Part shown: piece after piece, positions 47,681 to 60,384 of the stretch
Numbering within the stretch: the first letter of the stretch is position 1
Layout of the letters: every line of letters begins with the position of its first letter
Translations under genes and position numbers: made by a program
The notes under the pieces: model-generated
The model's input: the letters and a program-made list of their open reading frames with translations, nothing else
Database searches by the model: none
What the model was told of the DNA's origin: nothing
Source of the DNA: Capsicum annuum
Taxonomy: Eukaryota > Streptophyta > Magnoliopsida > Solanales > Solanaceae
Length of the DNA: 64,000 nucleotides
Reading direction: 5' to 3'
NCBI RefSeq assembly: GCF_002878395.1
Contig: NW_025841638.1
Location: 288,205 to 352,204, forward strand

Positions 47681-48330
47681 ACCTACCCTGGTATCTCAAA
47701 ATACCATCACCACCAATTTAAAATGACATTACCTTTTGTTAACCCATATATTTCTTGATCTGTATCAAGATAGTATCCTCAACCTACTTCTCTGTAACTT
47801 CTGTACAAAGGGAAGATTTAGCTATCTCATGAACAACCACTCCTCCATTCTCAGAATCTAAATATTGTACTCCTAGATTTGTAAGTTGGTGAATATGTTT
47901 CACCATCTCCCTCTTTTCTTTCCCCATATGAGAAAGACTGCCCATAGATAACCTGTTGAGGTGTCGGCTACCATATTCGCCTTGTTCGAATAATAGTACA
48001 GGCTTATGTCATATTCTTTTAAAAGTTCCTACCATTGCCTCTACCTGAGATTCAATTCTTTGTGCGAGAAAACATACTGTAAACTCTTGTGGCCAGTAAA
48101 TATATCAACATGTACCATATACAAATAGCGCCGCTAGATCTTCAGTGCAAAAACTACTGCAGCTAACTCCAAGTCATGAGTAGGGTAGTTTCGCTCATGC
48201 ACCTTCAACTACCTAGATGCATAAACCACTACCTTACCGTGCAGCATAAGAATACACCCAAGTACTACTCGGGATGAATCAATAGTATATAACAAAACCT
48301 TCCGTACCTTCTAAAAGAGTCAGAACAAGA
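47681..48330 (-). pseudogene. RNase H and linker remnant of element 4
   Basis: On the minus strand: [71 protein letters not shown]. The first catalytic Asp is kept (DSS). The downstream linker to integrase reads SENGGVVVHEIAKSSLC. There are several stops and at least one shift. Similar in state to element 1 but with other lesions, so the two decayed independently. Confidence 0.87.
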
Positions 48331-48554
48331 GTATTAGTTAACTTGACTTTCAACTTCTCAAAACTATTATCACAAGAGTCAGACCACAAAAACTTCACCT
48401 TTTTTTGAGTCAACTTAGTAAGTGGTGCAGCTATGGAAGAAAAACTCTTGACGAATCTTTTGTAATAACGTGCCAAACCCAAGAAGCTCCAAATATCGGT
48501 TGGAGTCGTGGGTTTGGGCCATTTTTTCATTGCCTCTATCTTTTGAGGATCAAC
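48279..48554 (-). pseudogene. RT thumb/connection remnant of element 4
   Basis: Open from 48530 on the minus strand: KWPKPTTPTDIWSFLGLARY, YKRFVKSFSSIAAPLTKLTQ, KVKFLWSDSCDNSFEKLK. This is the connection between RT and RNase H, uninterrupted for 83 residues. The homology to element 1 ends at 48554 within the DPQKIEA stretch. Confidence 0.88.
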
Positions 48555-50519
48555 TAATAAAAGCTCACCACTTTAAGTCAACACGAGTTGATCTCGAGTC
48601 CAATCACTGATAGGAGGTATAATATTACCAACAACTGCATTGCATGGGGATACAGCATCCAAGATAGTTAGTAGTTGGAGCACTAGCATGTAACTCAATG
48701 GTAAAGATATGATAATGTCAATAGTTCAAATCAAGTCAACCATTACATATAACCAATGCAATAAAAATATATATCATGATGGGATAGGGAATAAAGTTTA
48801 ACATTAACCTTTGAAATCTTAGCCTGGGTTGTCCCTTAACTGCCATATTGGTTACACCCACGGGCTATATGGGTTCTAGTTCTCACCCTTTGGTTGGGCC
48901 CCAATACGTGTATCCACACAAATCAAAGAATAATATTATGCATATGCATGGGGGACTCAAATCTTCCACTCATCTACTAAGGTGACTTGGTCACCCGATC
49001 ATGTAGGTTAGTATGAAATGGGGGACTCAAACCTCCCACATCATATAGTATGAAATATTTGAACCTCCCTATCATATTAATAAAGAGGACTCAAACCTAG
49101 GGGTTTTATTGACCATTTAGACCACCCAATCATATTAAGCAAGTGGTCTCAAACCTCAAGATGTTTTGACCTCGCACCGGAAAGTGTGTTTTCTAATGTT
49201 GATCCCTAAGAATCTACACCTTCATAACTTGGTTTCATAACCCTCTTTGAAGCCCAATTCAAACCATCATTTAACAAACACAAACATTTAGCCAATTACT
49301 TACCAAAGGCACTTTATTGGTATCGTCATATGAAACACTACTATAAAGTACACCATATGTCATTAACATTATCAATCACCCATTCATTCATTTGAATTTG
49401 GGACTCGAACCCATTGTCTAACAAAGACACTTATTCAATCCAAAGTTTAGGGACTTGAACCCATTGTCTAACAAAGGCATAAATCAAGTAAATGTTTAGG
49501 GACTTAAACCCATTTAGCAAATTAAAACCACCAAGGTTAGCATTTAAATCATTACATAGACAAAAGGACACTTACAAACCATTTACCAACTATGCATAAT
49601 CATTAGTCCAATGCCTTAGTTCAAAACATTATTAACATGTGACTAGTTTATTCTTTTAAGCATTTTCACAAACACTTTGAGGGCATATATCATCAACGAA
49701 AAAATCAAGGTAAAGACCGTCAAGTTTAGGGTAAGACATGACCCATTTGTTAAACCACAATTACTAATCACCCACATGTGCAACCCATCACCCAAAACAT
49801 GTATACACATGAGTTAAACCAAGAGTAATCAATGCTCAATCATATGCAACAAAACCCTCAATTTTGGTTTTCAAAACCACTATTTAATAATCATAATCAC
49901 AATTTAAAACTCATTATATTTGAGAACTAACAATGAGGGAAGATTCGCATGCCTTATTTATGAAGATTCATGGAAAAAACTTGACTCTTCAGTCTCTAGA
50001 TGAACACCTTTAAAGAACCCTAGCCCCCAAATTTTCAAGACAAAGTTTAGAGAGGATTTTGGAGTGTTTTGATCTTTCCAATTATGTTATAAGAGGTCAT
50101 AATGAGTTATAAGACATGGGGAGTTAAGGGTTTTGGGGTGGGAAATATCTAAAATGTCCTTAGCTTAAAAGCTAAAAACTTGACTACATAAGGGTACGAC
50201 CATACCCCTTAAACCACACCCTAGGATATGAGTGATACCTTTATATCATACCCTAGGAATCCTCTTAGACCTCATTACTTACTAACATACGACCACACAA
50301 GGACCAACTCATATCTAAATATACGATCAGTACCCTTTGAACCATACCTTGGTCAAAATACTTTTGACAAGACTTAGGGCATCATATAATTTGGATCTTT
50401 ACCTCTAGTACTCTATCATATGACTAGTAAGATGCCTAGTTATACCTTGGACAATAAATGACATAAAACATAATGTGAAATATATGAGTTAGGTTACCCT
50501 AACTCGTATGAGGTCTAGT
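48555..50519 (-). mobile_element. LTR-like stretch, minus, unassigned family
   Basis: There is no coding frame of note. Its style (long AT-rich, repeated GGGACTCAAACC and GGGACTTGAACCCATT words at 48950-49510, a presumed leader with GAGGATTTTGGAGTG near 50060) is that of a long plant gypsy LTR read on the minus strand. I could not find a clean TG or CA end, a primer site or a target duplication. The exact edges are uncertain. Confidence 0.45.
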
Positions 50520-53094
50520 GAGCTTAAAGTCAAAAGAATTCCTAAGGGTCAAAAATCCAAGGTGTTTCGAGTTCGGTTATTGGGCAGTTCATTTAGTTTT
50601 TAGAATCAATTCCCTGTTTAAAAGTCTTTTGTTGGTTCCAAATGGCCACTCAGAAAAATCTTTATCAACACGAACTCAAATGAAAATTCCTAATGTTCCA
50701 ACATATCAAAAATATTAATTTTAGTCTAGTTAGATATTTGGCTTGGGTCCCAATGCACCTGAGCTTATTTGGACCTATTGGTCGATAAGTGAGAAAATCA
50801 AAAGGTATGGATATGGGACCTGTAATTACTCTAAATAAAATTCTATGAAAAATTTTACTTCACCAATGCATCTGAAAGGTTGAGTTTAGTAGGGTTACAT
50901 AGTTCATTTGCGAAAAGCAGAGCCCGAATGAGTTTTAAGGGCCAAAAACAAATTTTTGACTTTGTTGGTACTAGACAATTGCTAGCGCAAAAAGCCCTAT
51001 TTCAATAGAAATAGCATGATCTCAGTCCCTAGGACTACATAGAGATATCTTCATGCCTGAAAGGGCTATAAATAGCTCCGCAGTCTTGATTTGGCCATTT
51101 TCTATTTATCTTTGAGTCCTAAAAGCCCAAGAAAGGTGATATAAATCTAAATTGAGTCTTACGTGTGACTTGGAAGCATGATTAACATATATATTTTTGA
51201 TTAATATATATTTTGTGATTAATAATAGATTAAAGTAAGAATCCTTAAATTTTAACCTTGAATTTCTTGATTTTTTGACCAAAACCCCAAATAGCATGAG
51301 GACTTGATTTTAGCCCCAAATAAGTTTATTTTTCTCCTATTTTTTGAGGGTAATGATTCCTTAACTATGCATAAACTTGGGTTGACCTCGAAAATATATT
51401 TTCCATAAGTGGAACCCATTTGGGGTTTTGGTGTCGCTCTCGGACTCAAAGCCTAATGGTTTAATATGGGTATCGTTATACTTGTATTGATGAGTATATT
51501 ATTTTTTTTAATAGCTAGATATCTTGAAGAGTCTTCTCAAAAAGGGAAAATGAAGGTTTAGCAGATGGATAAACACTCTATTTGAGGTCGGTTAGGTTTA
51601 TCCCTTGTTAAAATGAGCTTTGTCATAGTATAATTATGATATCTTGCTAGATTGGGAGGGGTTTTATGTTTTTTTAATGATTATTCAAGACTTGTGGTTA
51701 CTGAAGGATTTGTGGACTAGTTATGCTAGTTACTAAATGGTGATTAGTCAAAAAATTGAATAGTGAATAATTGTTGATTTGCAGTTATTGGATCAATGGG
51801 TATTAGTGAGTTTTTGATGGCTAGAAATAAATATTGGTTAGTTAATAAATATGGCTTAGTAATGAATTTTGGCTATGTGTTAGTTATTGATTAGTTAGTG
51901 AAAAATGACTAGTTTTGGACCCATGAATAGTGATTATGTGTTGAATAGTATAAAATAATAATTAGAAGGTATATGATTACTAGTAAGTAATTGGTTTAGT
52001 AAATAAGCATTGCCTATCTAATAAAAAGCTATTAGTGCGTATTGAGGATATAGTTGTCTAAATAATGGTATTGTTATGGTTATGCATATATTGTAATGTG
52101 CTATTTAATTATGAATGTTAATGATAATTGAGAAAGGTTATTGAACTTTCGATTGATGATATTTTAGAATATTGAAAAATTAACCGATTGGTGGTAAGTT
52201 GGAATGAAGGTTAAATAATGATGTAGTTTGGATATATTATTGATTAGATTCCATTACATTTCTCTTAGGTGTACTCTTCAGTGGTATAGGATGTTGTGAT
52301 GAGTTCTTTACTTTATGCAGCAGTTGGCGTATGAGATCCAACTTTGTACTTGTTATTGCTTTTGTTAATGCCTTATGTTATAATATTATTCCGATATTTA
52401 TTACCTGTCATGTACAACGACATTGGCATGTGTGAATACCTTATGATATATTGTTATTTCAGTATTTATTACTTGTTACGTACAATAATATGGGCATGTG
52501 TGGATTTTTTATGTTATACTATTATTGTATTTTGATTACTTATTATACATAGTGATGATGGAGATGATTCAAGTTCATTTTGTACCTTGACTTAGTTATG
52601 ATTATCTTGCATTATATCATCTTTATATCATAAATTAGCTCAGTTGGTCAATGATGCCTATTGAGTACCCACGGTTTTGGTAATCATACTAAATTTTAGT
52701 CTGCAAATCATAGTATGGGTAATTTTAATTATTGTGTGTGGGTCATGCGGAGAAGCTATGGTTCAGAGACTTAGAGTGAGCTCCTGATGTTCGGAGTATT
52801 ACCTATATCTCTCTTATGTATTAGACTAGTCTCTATATTGTATTTGGAGATAAGTTATATCAATGTATTATGTTGAACTACACTTTGTACTCTTATATTA
52901 TTCGCATCTCTTGTACTAATACCACCAGGTTTTGGTATTATATTATATAATTACTTCTTTATTTTATCTATTCCGCATTTCTTTTCTTTATATAGTTGGT
53001 AGTCAGTTACTAGTCATTTCGGACATTGGGTTTGGCTTGCTTACTGGTGGGTTATTGTAGGCACCATCATGACCTATGAAATTGGGTCGTGATA
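50520..53094 (+). mobile_element. LTR-a: gypsy LTR, 5' end unclear
   Basis: It ends with GCACCATCATGACC and GGGTCGTGATA at 53094, a common end type of plant gypsy LTRs. From about 50570 it follows the LTR start at 60440 (CCCTGTTTAAAAGTC, GAGCTTATTTGGACCTATTGG). It has a good TATA box at 51066. There is no primer site after its end; instead the text enters the middle of a related LTR (53095). It is therefore a solo or chimeric LTR. Confidence 0.75.
51066..51075 (+). promoter_or_regulatory. TATA box of LTR-a
   Basis: CTATAAATAG in GGGCTATAAATAGCTCCG, a near-ideal plant TATA context. Confidence 0.75.
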
Positions 53095-56015
53095 GCTTGT
53101 GAGAATGTGGGTTGGTCTCGGAAACTCAATTTCGATAAGTACGACCCACATTGAGATTTTGAGGTAATTTTTGGACCCAAATCACCATGGAGCAATATAG
53201 GTATCATTATTCTTTTATTGATGAGTATGGTGTGTTTAGAAAGGTTGGCATCTTGGAGAGGCTTCTCAAAAAGAAAAAGCGGTGGTTTAGCAGTTCAATA
53301 AGATTTTTTTTGTGTCAGCATAGGCTAAGTTTATCCCTTGTTATATTGAGCTATGTCATAGAACTTTTATATTATTATGTTAAATTTGGGATGGGTTTAG
53401 GTATTGGATTGATAAAATGCAAGACTTGGGTCAGTTGGACTGTTTAGGCCATATTGAAATCATAGAGTTGAAATACTTACTTCATTACTCATGTTTAGCA
53501 TAAGAATGCCTTAGTTTTCTCTAAATTACGTAAAATGCTCTAGTTAATCATGATTAGGGTAAGTTTGTCCTTATTTTCCTACACTGCTGAAGATTTTTTT
53601 AGTTTTCTTTGGACTTCGTTAAAGTGCTTGAGTAGAATCTCAACCATACGGCTAATTGTGGCTTGCTATACATCTAACAGTGGATCAAAATACCTTAGCC
53701 TAGTTTGGGGTAGAATTTTACATAGAATATATTCAGGGGATTTAGAAGTTAGCTCTTGGACCTATCTTAAGTAAAGATTGATGATCAGTTCTCTTGAGAC
53801 CCTTATACGTTAGTTGAATACTTAGAAATATTCGTTGATGCCATATTGATAAGCTTGGCATTTAATGGTTATGGTTATGGTGATGATGAAATTGGAAGTA
53901 ATGCTCATGGATTATATAAGTAGCTCATTAATTATGTTATGATGAGCTATTGAATATGCTCTAGAATAAGCCCGTGATTTTATTATTGATTAAGCCATAG
54001 ATTAGGAAATTGTTTGGGCCATTGGCTATGTTATTACTCATGTTTATGACCACACTTAATAATTAAGCTAGAAATCATGCTATAAATCATCTTTATTGAT
54101 GACATTAGAAATTGTGTTATTACTTATGCTAGAAATCATGATTGTTGACTACATTAGGAATTATGCAATTAATTATTGTAGAATTCATGATGCTTGATTA
54201 TGCTAGAACTTAAGACATTGATTATATACCCGATTTAATTCTGGAAGATGATGTTGATATTTATAACCGAGAAAACCAGCTGATACTATGATTATATTGA
54301 TACTCGATGAGGCCGAAGGATACTATGATGATGTGGATACCTAAAAAGGTCAGAGGATACTATGATGATATTAATACCTAGCAAGGCCGGAGGATACAAT
54401 GATGATATTGATACCTGGAAAGGCCAAAGGATACTATAATGATATTGATATTCGGTAATATTGGAAAATATTGTTATGATGCATTGATACCAGGAAAGCT
54501 CAGAGGATATTGCGATGATATATTGATACTTGACATGGCCAGAGGATATTGTGATAATTTATTGATACCCGATAAGGTCAGAAGATTATTATGATGATGC
54601 ATTGTTACCCGACAAGGTCGAAGGATAATTATATTGATGTGCCTATGTGTACATCTACCAGTTCAAGTCCGTCTATCCCTTTGTATGGAAAATATATACT
54701 TATATCTACTTATATGAAATTTTGTATATTGTTGATATTAGTGATACCGGTTATAGTCCATAAGTGATAAATGTTTATAAAATGGTATAGCTGATGGTTA
54801 GTGCTAAATATGAATTAGTGGTGGATATTATTTGAGTGTCTAATAAAGACTAGTTGATAAACGAGGATTAGTTGGTAAGGTGATTAGTTAATAAATGATG
54901 TTAATTTATAAATGGTGTTAGTTGATAAATAATGGTTATCTAATATATGATAATTAGTGGATATGTGGAAAACAGTATTTAAATAATGACTAGAGTCTAT
55001 ATGATCACTAGTAATCAAAGGGATTAGTTAATAAGTAATGGTTAGCTCATAAATAGTAACTGGTGAGTATCACTGCTAATTTTGTTAAATGATGGTAGCA
55101 TTATGGAATATGGGTATGTTGTCAAATGATGATAAATTACGAAATATCATAAATGTTCGATTAATGATAATTGTAGAATAATGGTTAAATGATGATGAAA
55201 GTTAGCTATAATGTTGGTTGATTGTGTAATTATTCTATTGAGTGTACTCTCCAGTCATATAAGAGGCTGTGATGAGTACTTTACTTTTCTACACCAATTA
55301 GTGTCTGGGAGCAATTTTGTAGTTTGTGGTTGCTTATGCTAATGCTATTTGATATGTTATTATTTCAAATTATTTGCTTATGATATTCGAGCGGTGATTG
55401 TTATGTGGCTACCTTATGTTATATTGTTATTCTAGTTTAATAACTTACTATGTCCAGCGATGTTGTAGATGAATCAGGTTCATTTTTATACCTTGACTTA
55501 GTTATATTATCTTGCATTTTATCATAATTATATCATAATTTAGCTTAGTCAACCGATGATGTTGACTAAGTACCCATTATGTTTGTACTCATACTATAAT
55601 TCTATACTATTTTGGTGTAGATCCAAGTACTAGCTATCACCATTGATCATCGTTCATACAGTGATTGATTTTTGAAGATAGGGTGAGTTTTTGGAGTTCA
55701 AGTTGCCCATTTCCCCCATCTTTATTTTGTCTTTTGGTTTGAGACAAATATATTAACTATTCTAAACTTTGAGTTTTATTGATACTATTAGATGCTCTTA
55801 TATTGGCTCTTCCAAGTTTTGGGATTGATATCTTGTATTGACTATTTATTCTATCTAGAACCCTTTGTTATTTATAAATTATGTTCTTGAATTTTCGCCT
55901 ACATTGAGAATTTTCTACCAAATTAACCCATTCCATTATCTACAGGCTATGGTTTGTCTTACCTACTAGCAGGATTTAGTAAGTACCATCATGACTCTTA
56001 AATCAAATCATGAAA
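53095..56015 (+). mobile_element. LTR-b: 5'-truncated LTR of element 5
   Basis: It begins in the middle of an LTR: 53115-53310 corresponds to 51370-51565 of LTR-a (TTGATGAGTAT, GGCTTCTCAAAAAG, GGTTTAGCAG). It ends near 56015 with ACCATCATGACTC and AATCATGA, followed by a decayed primer site. It contains the minisatellite at 54270-54630 and AT-rich short repeats of the type TTAGTTGATAAATGATGG at 54840-55080. Confidence 0.72.
54270..54630 (+). repeat. Minisatellite of 37-39 bp in LTR-b, about 9 copies
   Basis: Each unit has GAGGATACTATGATGATATT, then GATACC and a short variable piece with AAGGCC or AAGGTC. Copies differ at several positions and the unit length varies by one or two bases. No comparable array is seen in LTR-a. 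Confidence 0.85.
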
Positions 56016-56017
56016 AA

Positions 56018-56030
56018 TTAGTATCAACCT
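56018..56030 (+). other. Decayed primer binding site, element 5
   Basis: TTAGTATCAACCT at the expected place after LTR-b; the usual word is TTGGTATCAGAGC, so several changes. Confidence 0.45.
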
Positions 56031-56239
56031 AGGCTTTCATCAATATTATTGGTACAAGAGCAACTGTCTAGCAGAATCTTATGGATCAAAATGATAACGT
56101 CCCCTTCCTATCTTCAAGAGGCTATGGGACATTCTTAGGAGTTCTTCACTTCTTTCACATATATCGTGGTAAGAGTTTAAGTTTGCTTGTAGAAGTATTC
56201 CCTTTACTTTACTTTTTCACAGATATCCAAGACATGTGT

Positions 56240-57500
56240 TACCTCTACATAAGATGAGGGTCCCAAAACTGAGCCTAGGGATCCTACTTTTGTTCGTGGA
56301 AAACCTAGAGGTCACGGACAGCCATGTGATGTATCTCTAGCTAGGGGATAGGATAGGACGCTTTCCTTAGGTTCTATTCCTACACCCAAGCCAGAGATTC
56401 TTCTGCCCCTCTCAGTGGTGGGCCAGGGACCAGCTCAAGCTCTACCAGGGTTTATTTCTTTTTTAGTGCTTAGAGATATGTTGGATTAGATATTGGGTAT
56501 ATTTGGTGGTGCGCCCTTTAATAGTGCATAGCCTACAGATTATAGTCGTATTGAGGCAGAGGCACAGGCTGTAGCTACAGCTCCCGGAGTTGAGGTTCCG
56601 CCTGCACCAATAGTTTCTCAGCCAGTGGTTACTCAGCCTGCTACGTCTTCTAAGGAGCAGAAGATATTGGGTAGATTCTTGATATTGGCTCAGCCTTATT
56701 TTCTGGTTCTCCGAGCAAGGATGAATATGAGTTTCTGATTGACTGTAAGGATAGGTTCGGTAATTTAGCCTTACTGAAACTCATGGTATGGATTTCACCA
56801 TATTTTAATTAAATTTGGCTGCTCAACATTGGTGGAGAGGTTGTATAGATTCTAGACCAGTTGGATCTTCTATTTTGTCATGGACTCAGTTCTTCGAGAT
56901 ATTCTTAGAGAAACAATTCCTTGCATCGATAGAGATTATTTAAGGGATCATCTCTCGATCTTGGAGTAGGGCTCCATGACAGTTGCAGAGTATGAGGCTC
57001 ATTTTCATAAGTTGTCTAGGCATGGGACTTCTATTCTGGATACTGAGTATGAAAGAGTTCACTGATTTATTAGAGGGTTGAGACTTCCTATTCATATGTC
57101 TACTCAGAGTTTAGTGATTGTGGGTAGATATTTTGCTGAGGTATCAAATCACGCTTGGGTGATGGAGGAGATACATCATGAGGGTCATAAGGGTCATGAT
57201 AAGAGGCTTAAATTTCAGGGTAAATTAAGTAGAAGTCATCATAGTTCCCAACCCAGAGATAGCATTTCTTTGAGTAGGTATCCTCCACGTCTATCCTATC
57301 AGTCTCAGAGTCTGCCTAGTCGACCTGATTAGGTTGTACTTTATATTACTGATAGAGGTCAGTCTAGTACAAGTGATCACCCTGGTAAGGGCAATATTAT
57401 GTCGTTCAGAGGTTCATTATCTAGTTATTCTAGTCATGGAGGTTACTCCGGGTTAGCCGAATCTATTGGTTCTTGTTCAGCTTAATGTTTACTATTTTAC
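56240..57500 (+). pseudogene. gag remnant of element 5
   Basis: A low-complexity N-terminal part (VPPAPIVSQPVVTQPATSS at about 56595) is followed by the capsid region. This shows LNLAAQHWWRGCIDSRPVGS, SWTQFFEIFLEK, then MTVAEYEAHFHKLSRHGTSI and FIRGLRLPIHMSTQSL (57066-57120), the usual FxxxF(I)RGL pattern of plant gypsy Gag. The C-terminal part (57200-57330) is basic and Ser/Gln-rich. No CCHC knuckle could be read in the expected place. Several frameshifts and stops. Confidence 0.78.
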
Positions 57501-57779
57501 TTATAGGCTTCCTGGTTACTATTTATGGGATTTCACTAGTTGTGGGGTGATTATTGTTTCATCTTAGGGTATTTCCCCTATTATAGCAGTTCATCCCTCA
57601 GCTAAAGGTCGTTCTCATAGTCACATAGGTAGTTTCTAGGGTACTCGAGTAGGTTCTCAAGGAGGCAGGATAAGAGGTTGATCAAGTGCCCGGCTAGGTA
57701 GAAGGCATAATTAGTTGTATACAGTACCTTCTAGACCTAAGGCTAAGACTTTGGATACTGTAGTTACAGATACAATTTT

Positions 57780-58290
57780 GGTGTACCGCCAGCCTGCCCT
57801 TAATTTATTTAATTCTTGATCCACTAATTCTTTTATTTCTACTTATTAAGCACCATGGTTGGAGTTGTCTTGTGACTTATAATTTGTGTCATTCCATTTA
57901 TCTACTCCCATAGGTGATTCTTTAGTAGTGGATTGAGTTTTTAGATTATGTTTTATGACTATTAGTGATATTTATACTTATATTGATCTTATTATCCTCA
58001 ATAGGGTGGATTTTGATGTGAATCTAGGTATGGACTGGTTATCCGACTATCATGCAATCATGGATTATTTTGCCAAGACCATTACTTTATCCACGCGTGG
58101 TATACCCCCAATCGTGTGGCAAGAACCTATTAGTCATGAGTCAATGGAGATTATTTCTTATATGTGTGCTAGGAGACTTATTTCAAGGGATTGTAAGTCT
58201 TACCTCTCTTTTATTTATGATACTAGGGTGGAGAGTCAGTTGCTTGATTCTGTTCCTATTGTTTATGAGTTTCCTGATGTGTTCCTTACT
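57780..58290 (+). pseudogene. Aspartic protease remnant of element 5
   Basis: The active-site region at 57811-57840 reads N-S-stop-S-T-N-S-F-I-S where D-S-G-S-T-H-S-F is expected: Asp to Asn and Gly to stop. The second landmark is intact in the frame 57955-58300 (FDVNLGMDWLSDYHAIMDYF), followed by the link to RT with RLISRDCKSYLSFIYD and VPIVYEFPDVF. Confidence 0.82.
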
Positions 58291-59040
58291 AGCTACCTAG
58301 TATTCCCCCTATCCATGAGATTAAGTTTGCTATTAATCTTGAGCCTAACACCAGACCTCTTTCTATGGCAGCTGACTGTATGGCTTCTGTCGAGCTTAAT
58401 TCTCAACTTCAGGATCTTCTTGGTAAGGATTTTATTAGACCGAGCGTGTTCTCTTAGAGAGCTCTTTTATTGTTTTTTAAGAAGAAATATTACTCCATGT
58501 GCATGTGTATTGATTATAGGCAGCTTAATAAGGTGATAGTGAAGAATTATTATCCTATGCCTCGCATCGATGATTTATTTGACTAACTTCATGGAACGGT
58601 TGTGTTTTCTAAGATTAATTTCAGATCTGGTTACCATTAGTTGAGGATTTGGGCTGAGGATATCTCAAAGACAGTCTTTAGGACTCGTTATGGTCATTAT
58701 GAGTTCTTAGTGATGTACTTAGGTTGACTAATGCCCCAGTTATATTTATGGATTTAATGAACTGAGTATTCAGGCCATATTTGGATTTCTCTATTATTGT
58801 GCACTTCGACGACATCCTTTTATATTCTAGGAGTAAAGAGGATCATGCGCTGCATTTGAGGATCAAGCTCCAAACTTTAAGAGATCATGTTCTTTTTACA
58901 AAGTTCTCTAAGTGTGAGTTTTGGTTTGAGTTGGTGACATTCCTTGGACATGTGATGTCTAAGGATAGTATTATAGTAGACCCAACCAATATTGAGATAA
59001 TTTCTGATTAGGCTAGACCTATATCTCTAACTAGGTTTCG
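58291..59040 (+). pseudogene. Reverse transcriptase remnant of element 5
   Basis: Landmarks in order over two frames: [84 protein letters not shown], then IIVHFDDILLYSRSKEDHAL (from about 58790) with both catalytic Asp residues, FSKCEFWFELVTFLGHVMSK and VDPTNIEII. At least two frameshifts (near 58300 and 58720) and several stops. Confidence 0.9.
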
Positions 59041-59590
59041 TAGCTTCATTAGTTTGGCTGATTATTATAAATGCTTTGTCGGGGGTTTTACTACTATTTC
59101 ATCCCTCATGACCAGATTGACTCAAAAGGAGATTCCTTTTCGATGGTCCAAGGAGTGTGAGTCAAGCTTTGGAAAGCTTAAGTATTTTCTCACTTCACCT
59201 CCTGTTTTAGCTCCTCCTGTTGATGGTGGGGGATCCACCATGTTTTGTGATATTTTTGGTGTTGGTCTAGGTTGTGTATTGATGCAGTAGGGTCGTGTTA
59301 TTACTTATGCTTCCAGATAGCTTAAGGTACAAAAATACAACTACCCAACTCATGATTTAGAGTTGGCGGCAGTAGTTTTCAGACTTAGATTTGAAGGCAT
59401 TATCTTTATGGTGTTCATTGTGAGATTTTCATCAATCATTGTAGTCTTAAACATCTTATTAACCAGAGAGATCTTGATGCTAGACAGCGTAGATGGATGG
59501 AGTTGCTTGAAGATGGTTATATTTTAATCTTATATCATTTGGGTAAGGCAAACGTGGTAATAGATGCCTTGGTCAAAAGGTAGTGAGTAA
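59041..59590 (+). pseudogene. RNase H remnant of element 5
   Basis: Connection: SFISLADYYKCFVGGFTTIS, LMTRLTQKEIPFRWSKECES. RNase H: MFCDIFGVGLGCVLMQ with the catalytic Asp kept, stop, [23 protein letters not shown]. The later part is shifted (decayed TDHKSL and ADALSR equivalents near 59440 and 59560). Confidence 0.87.
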
Positions 59591-60384
59591 GGGTAGCTTG
59601 GCTTGTATTTTAATTTCTTAGAAGTTAATGGCATGGGGCAATAAGTCCTTAGCTAACTTAATGGTTCTTTTTGATATTTCAAACCCTTGGAGGATTTTTT
59701 CTAGTGTTGAGGCAAGGTCTTCATTATTTGAGAAAATTTGAGATCGTTAGTTTAAGGATAGCAAACTTCACTTCCTTTATGATCAGGTGTTGAGTGGTGA
59801 GTCCAGGAGGGTTACCATAGATTTTGAGGGTGTTATGAAATTTGATGGCTGCATTTGTGTTCTGCAAATCAATGAGTTGATTCAATTGATTTTGTATGAG
59901 GCTTGCAGTTTTAGATATTCCATTCACCCCAACACAACAAAGATGTATAGAGATTTGAGGCAGCATTATTGGTGGAGTGGTATGAGTAGAGATATGGCAG
60001 GTTTTGTAGCTCGTTGCCTATTTTGTCAGTAGGTAAAGGACCAGCTTTAGTGATCAAGTGTATTGACTCAGAGATTGCCCATTCCTGAGTGGAAATGGGA
60101 ATGAATTACCATGGATTTTGTTAGTGGTTTGCCTCGCACTTCTCGTGGTTCTAATGGTATTTGGGTCAATATATATCATTTGACTAACTACGCGTATTTC
60201 ATTCCTATTTAGATGTCCTTCGGTGCTAAGAGATTGGCCAACATCTATGTTTTGGAGATAGTCTATTTTCATGGTATGCCTATTTCTATTATTTTTGACC
60301 ATAGTGTTGTGTTTCCTTTAAGGTTTTGGAGAGTTTTTTAGAAAGAGTTGGGAACTCAAGTGGAACTTTTGACCATACTAGGTC
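59591..60384 (+). pseudogene. Integrase remnant of element 5, truncated
   Basis: The zinc domain at 59895-60030 shows SFRYSIHPNTTKMYRDLRQH, YWWSGMSRDMAGFVARC and CLFCQ; the first His of HHCC appears as Cys (EACS). The core has ITMDFVSGLPRTSRGSNGIW, HGMPISII and a second catalytic site FDHSVVF in place of SDRGxQF. GTQVELLT at about 60352 is the last recognisable core motif; the glutamate-bearing part is missing because an LTR begins at 60385. Confidence 0.87.

Larger units (their letters stand above)
43370..48554 (-). mobile_element. Element 4: minus-strand chromovirus, 5' part missing
   Basis: Read on the minus strand: the end of RT (48554), RNase H, integrase, another LTR inside (46969-45698), 3' spacer, polypurine tract, and a 2.18-kb LTR (45550-43370). 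The coding parts match element 1 closely, and the LTR is the long form of the element-1 family. gag, protease and most of RT are gone: the match to element 1 stops at 48554, where unrelated LTR-like sequence begins. The left end abuts satellite cleanly; the right flank is destroyed, so no target duplication can be read. Confidence 0.88.
56016..60384 (+). mobile_element. Element 5 interior: gypsy gag-pol, cut in integrase
   Basis: gag, protease, RT, RNase H and integrase in Ty3/gypsy order, related to but clearly distinct from element 1 (longer gag, different protease and zinc domain details). It is cut at 60384 inside the integrase core by another LTR start. Dozens of stops make it older-looking than element 1. 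Confidence 0.9.

Noticed and set aside
47463..47726. 87-codon plus-strand frame
   Set aside because: Antisense of the zinc domain and linker of the element-4 integrase; the element-1 region has the same antisense frame (13949-14218).
52344..53774. Frames of 63-86 codons at 52344, 53187 and 53550
   Set aside because: They lie in AT-rich LTR sequence; hydrophobic composition results from T-rich codons. No motif and no conservation between LTR-a and LTR-b was seen.
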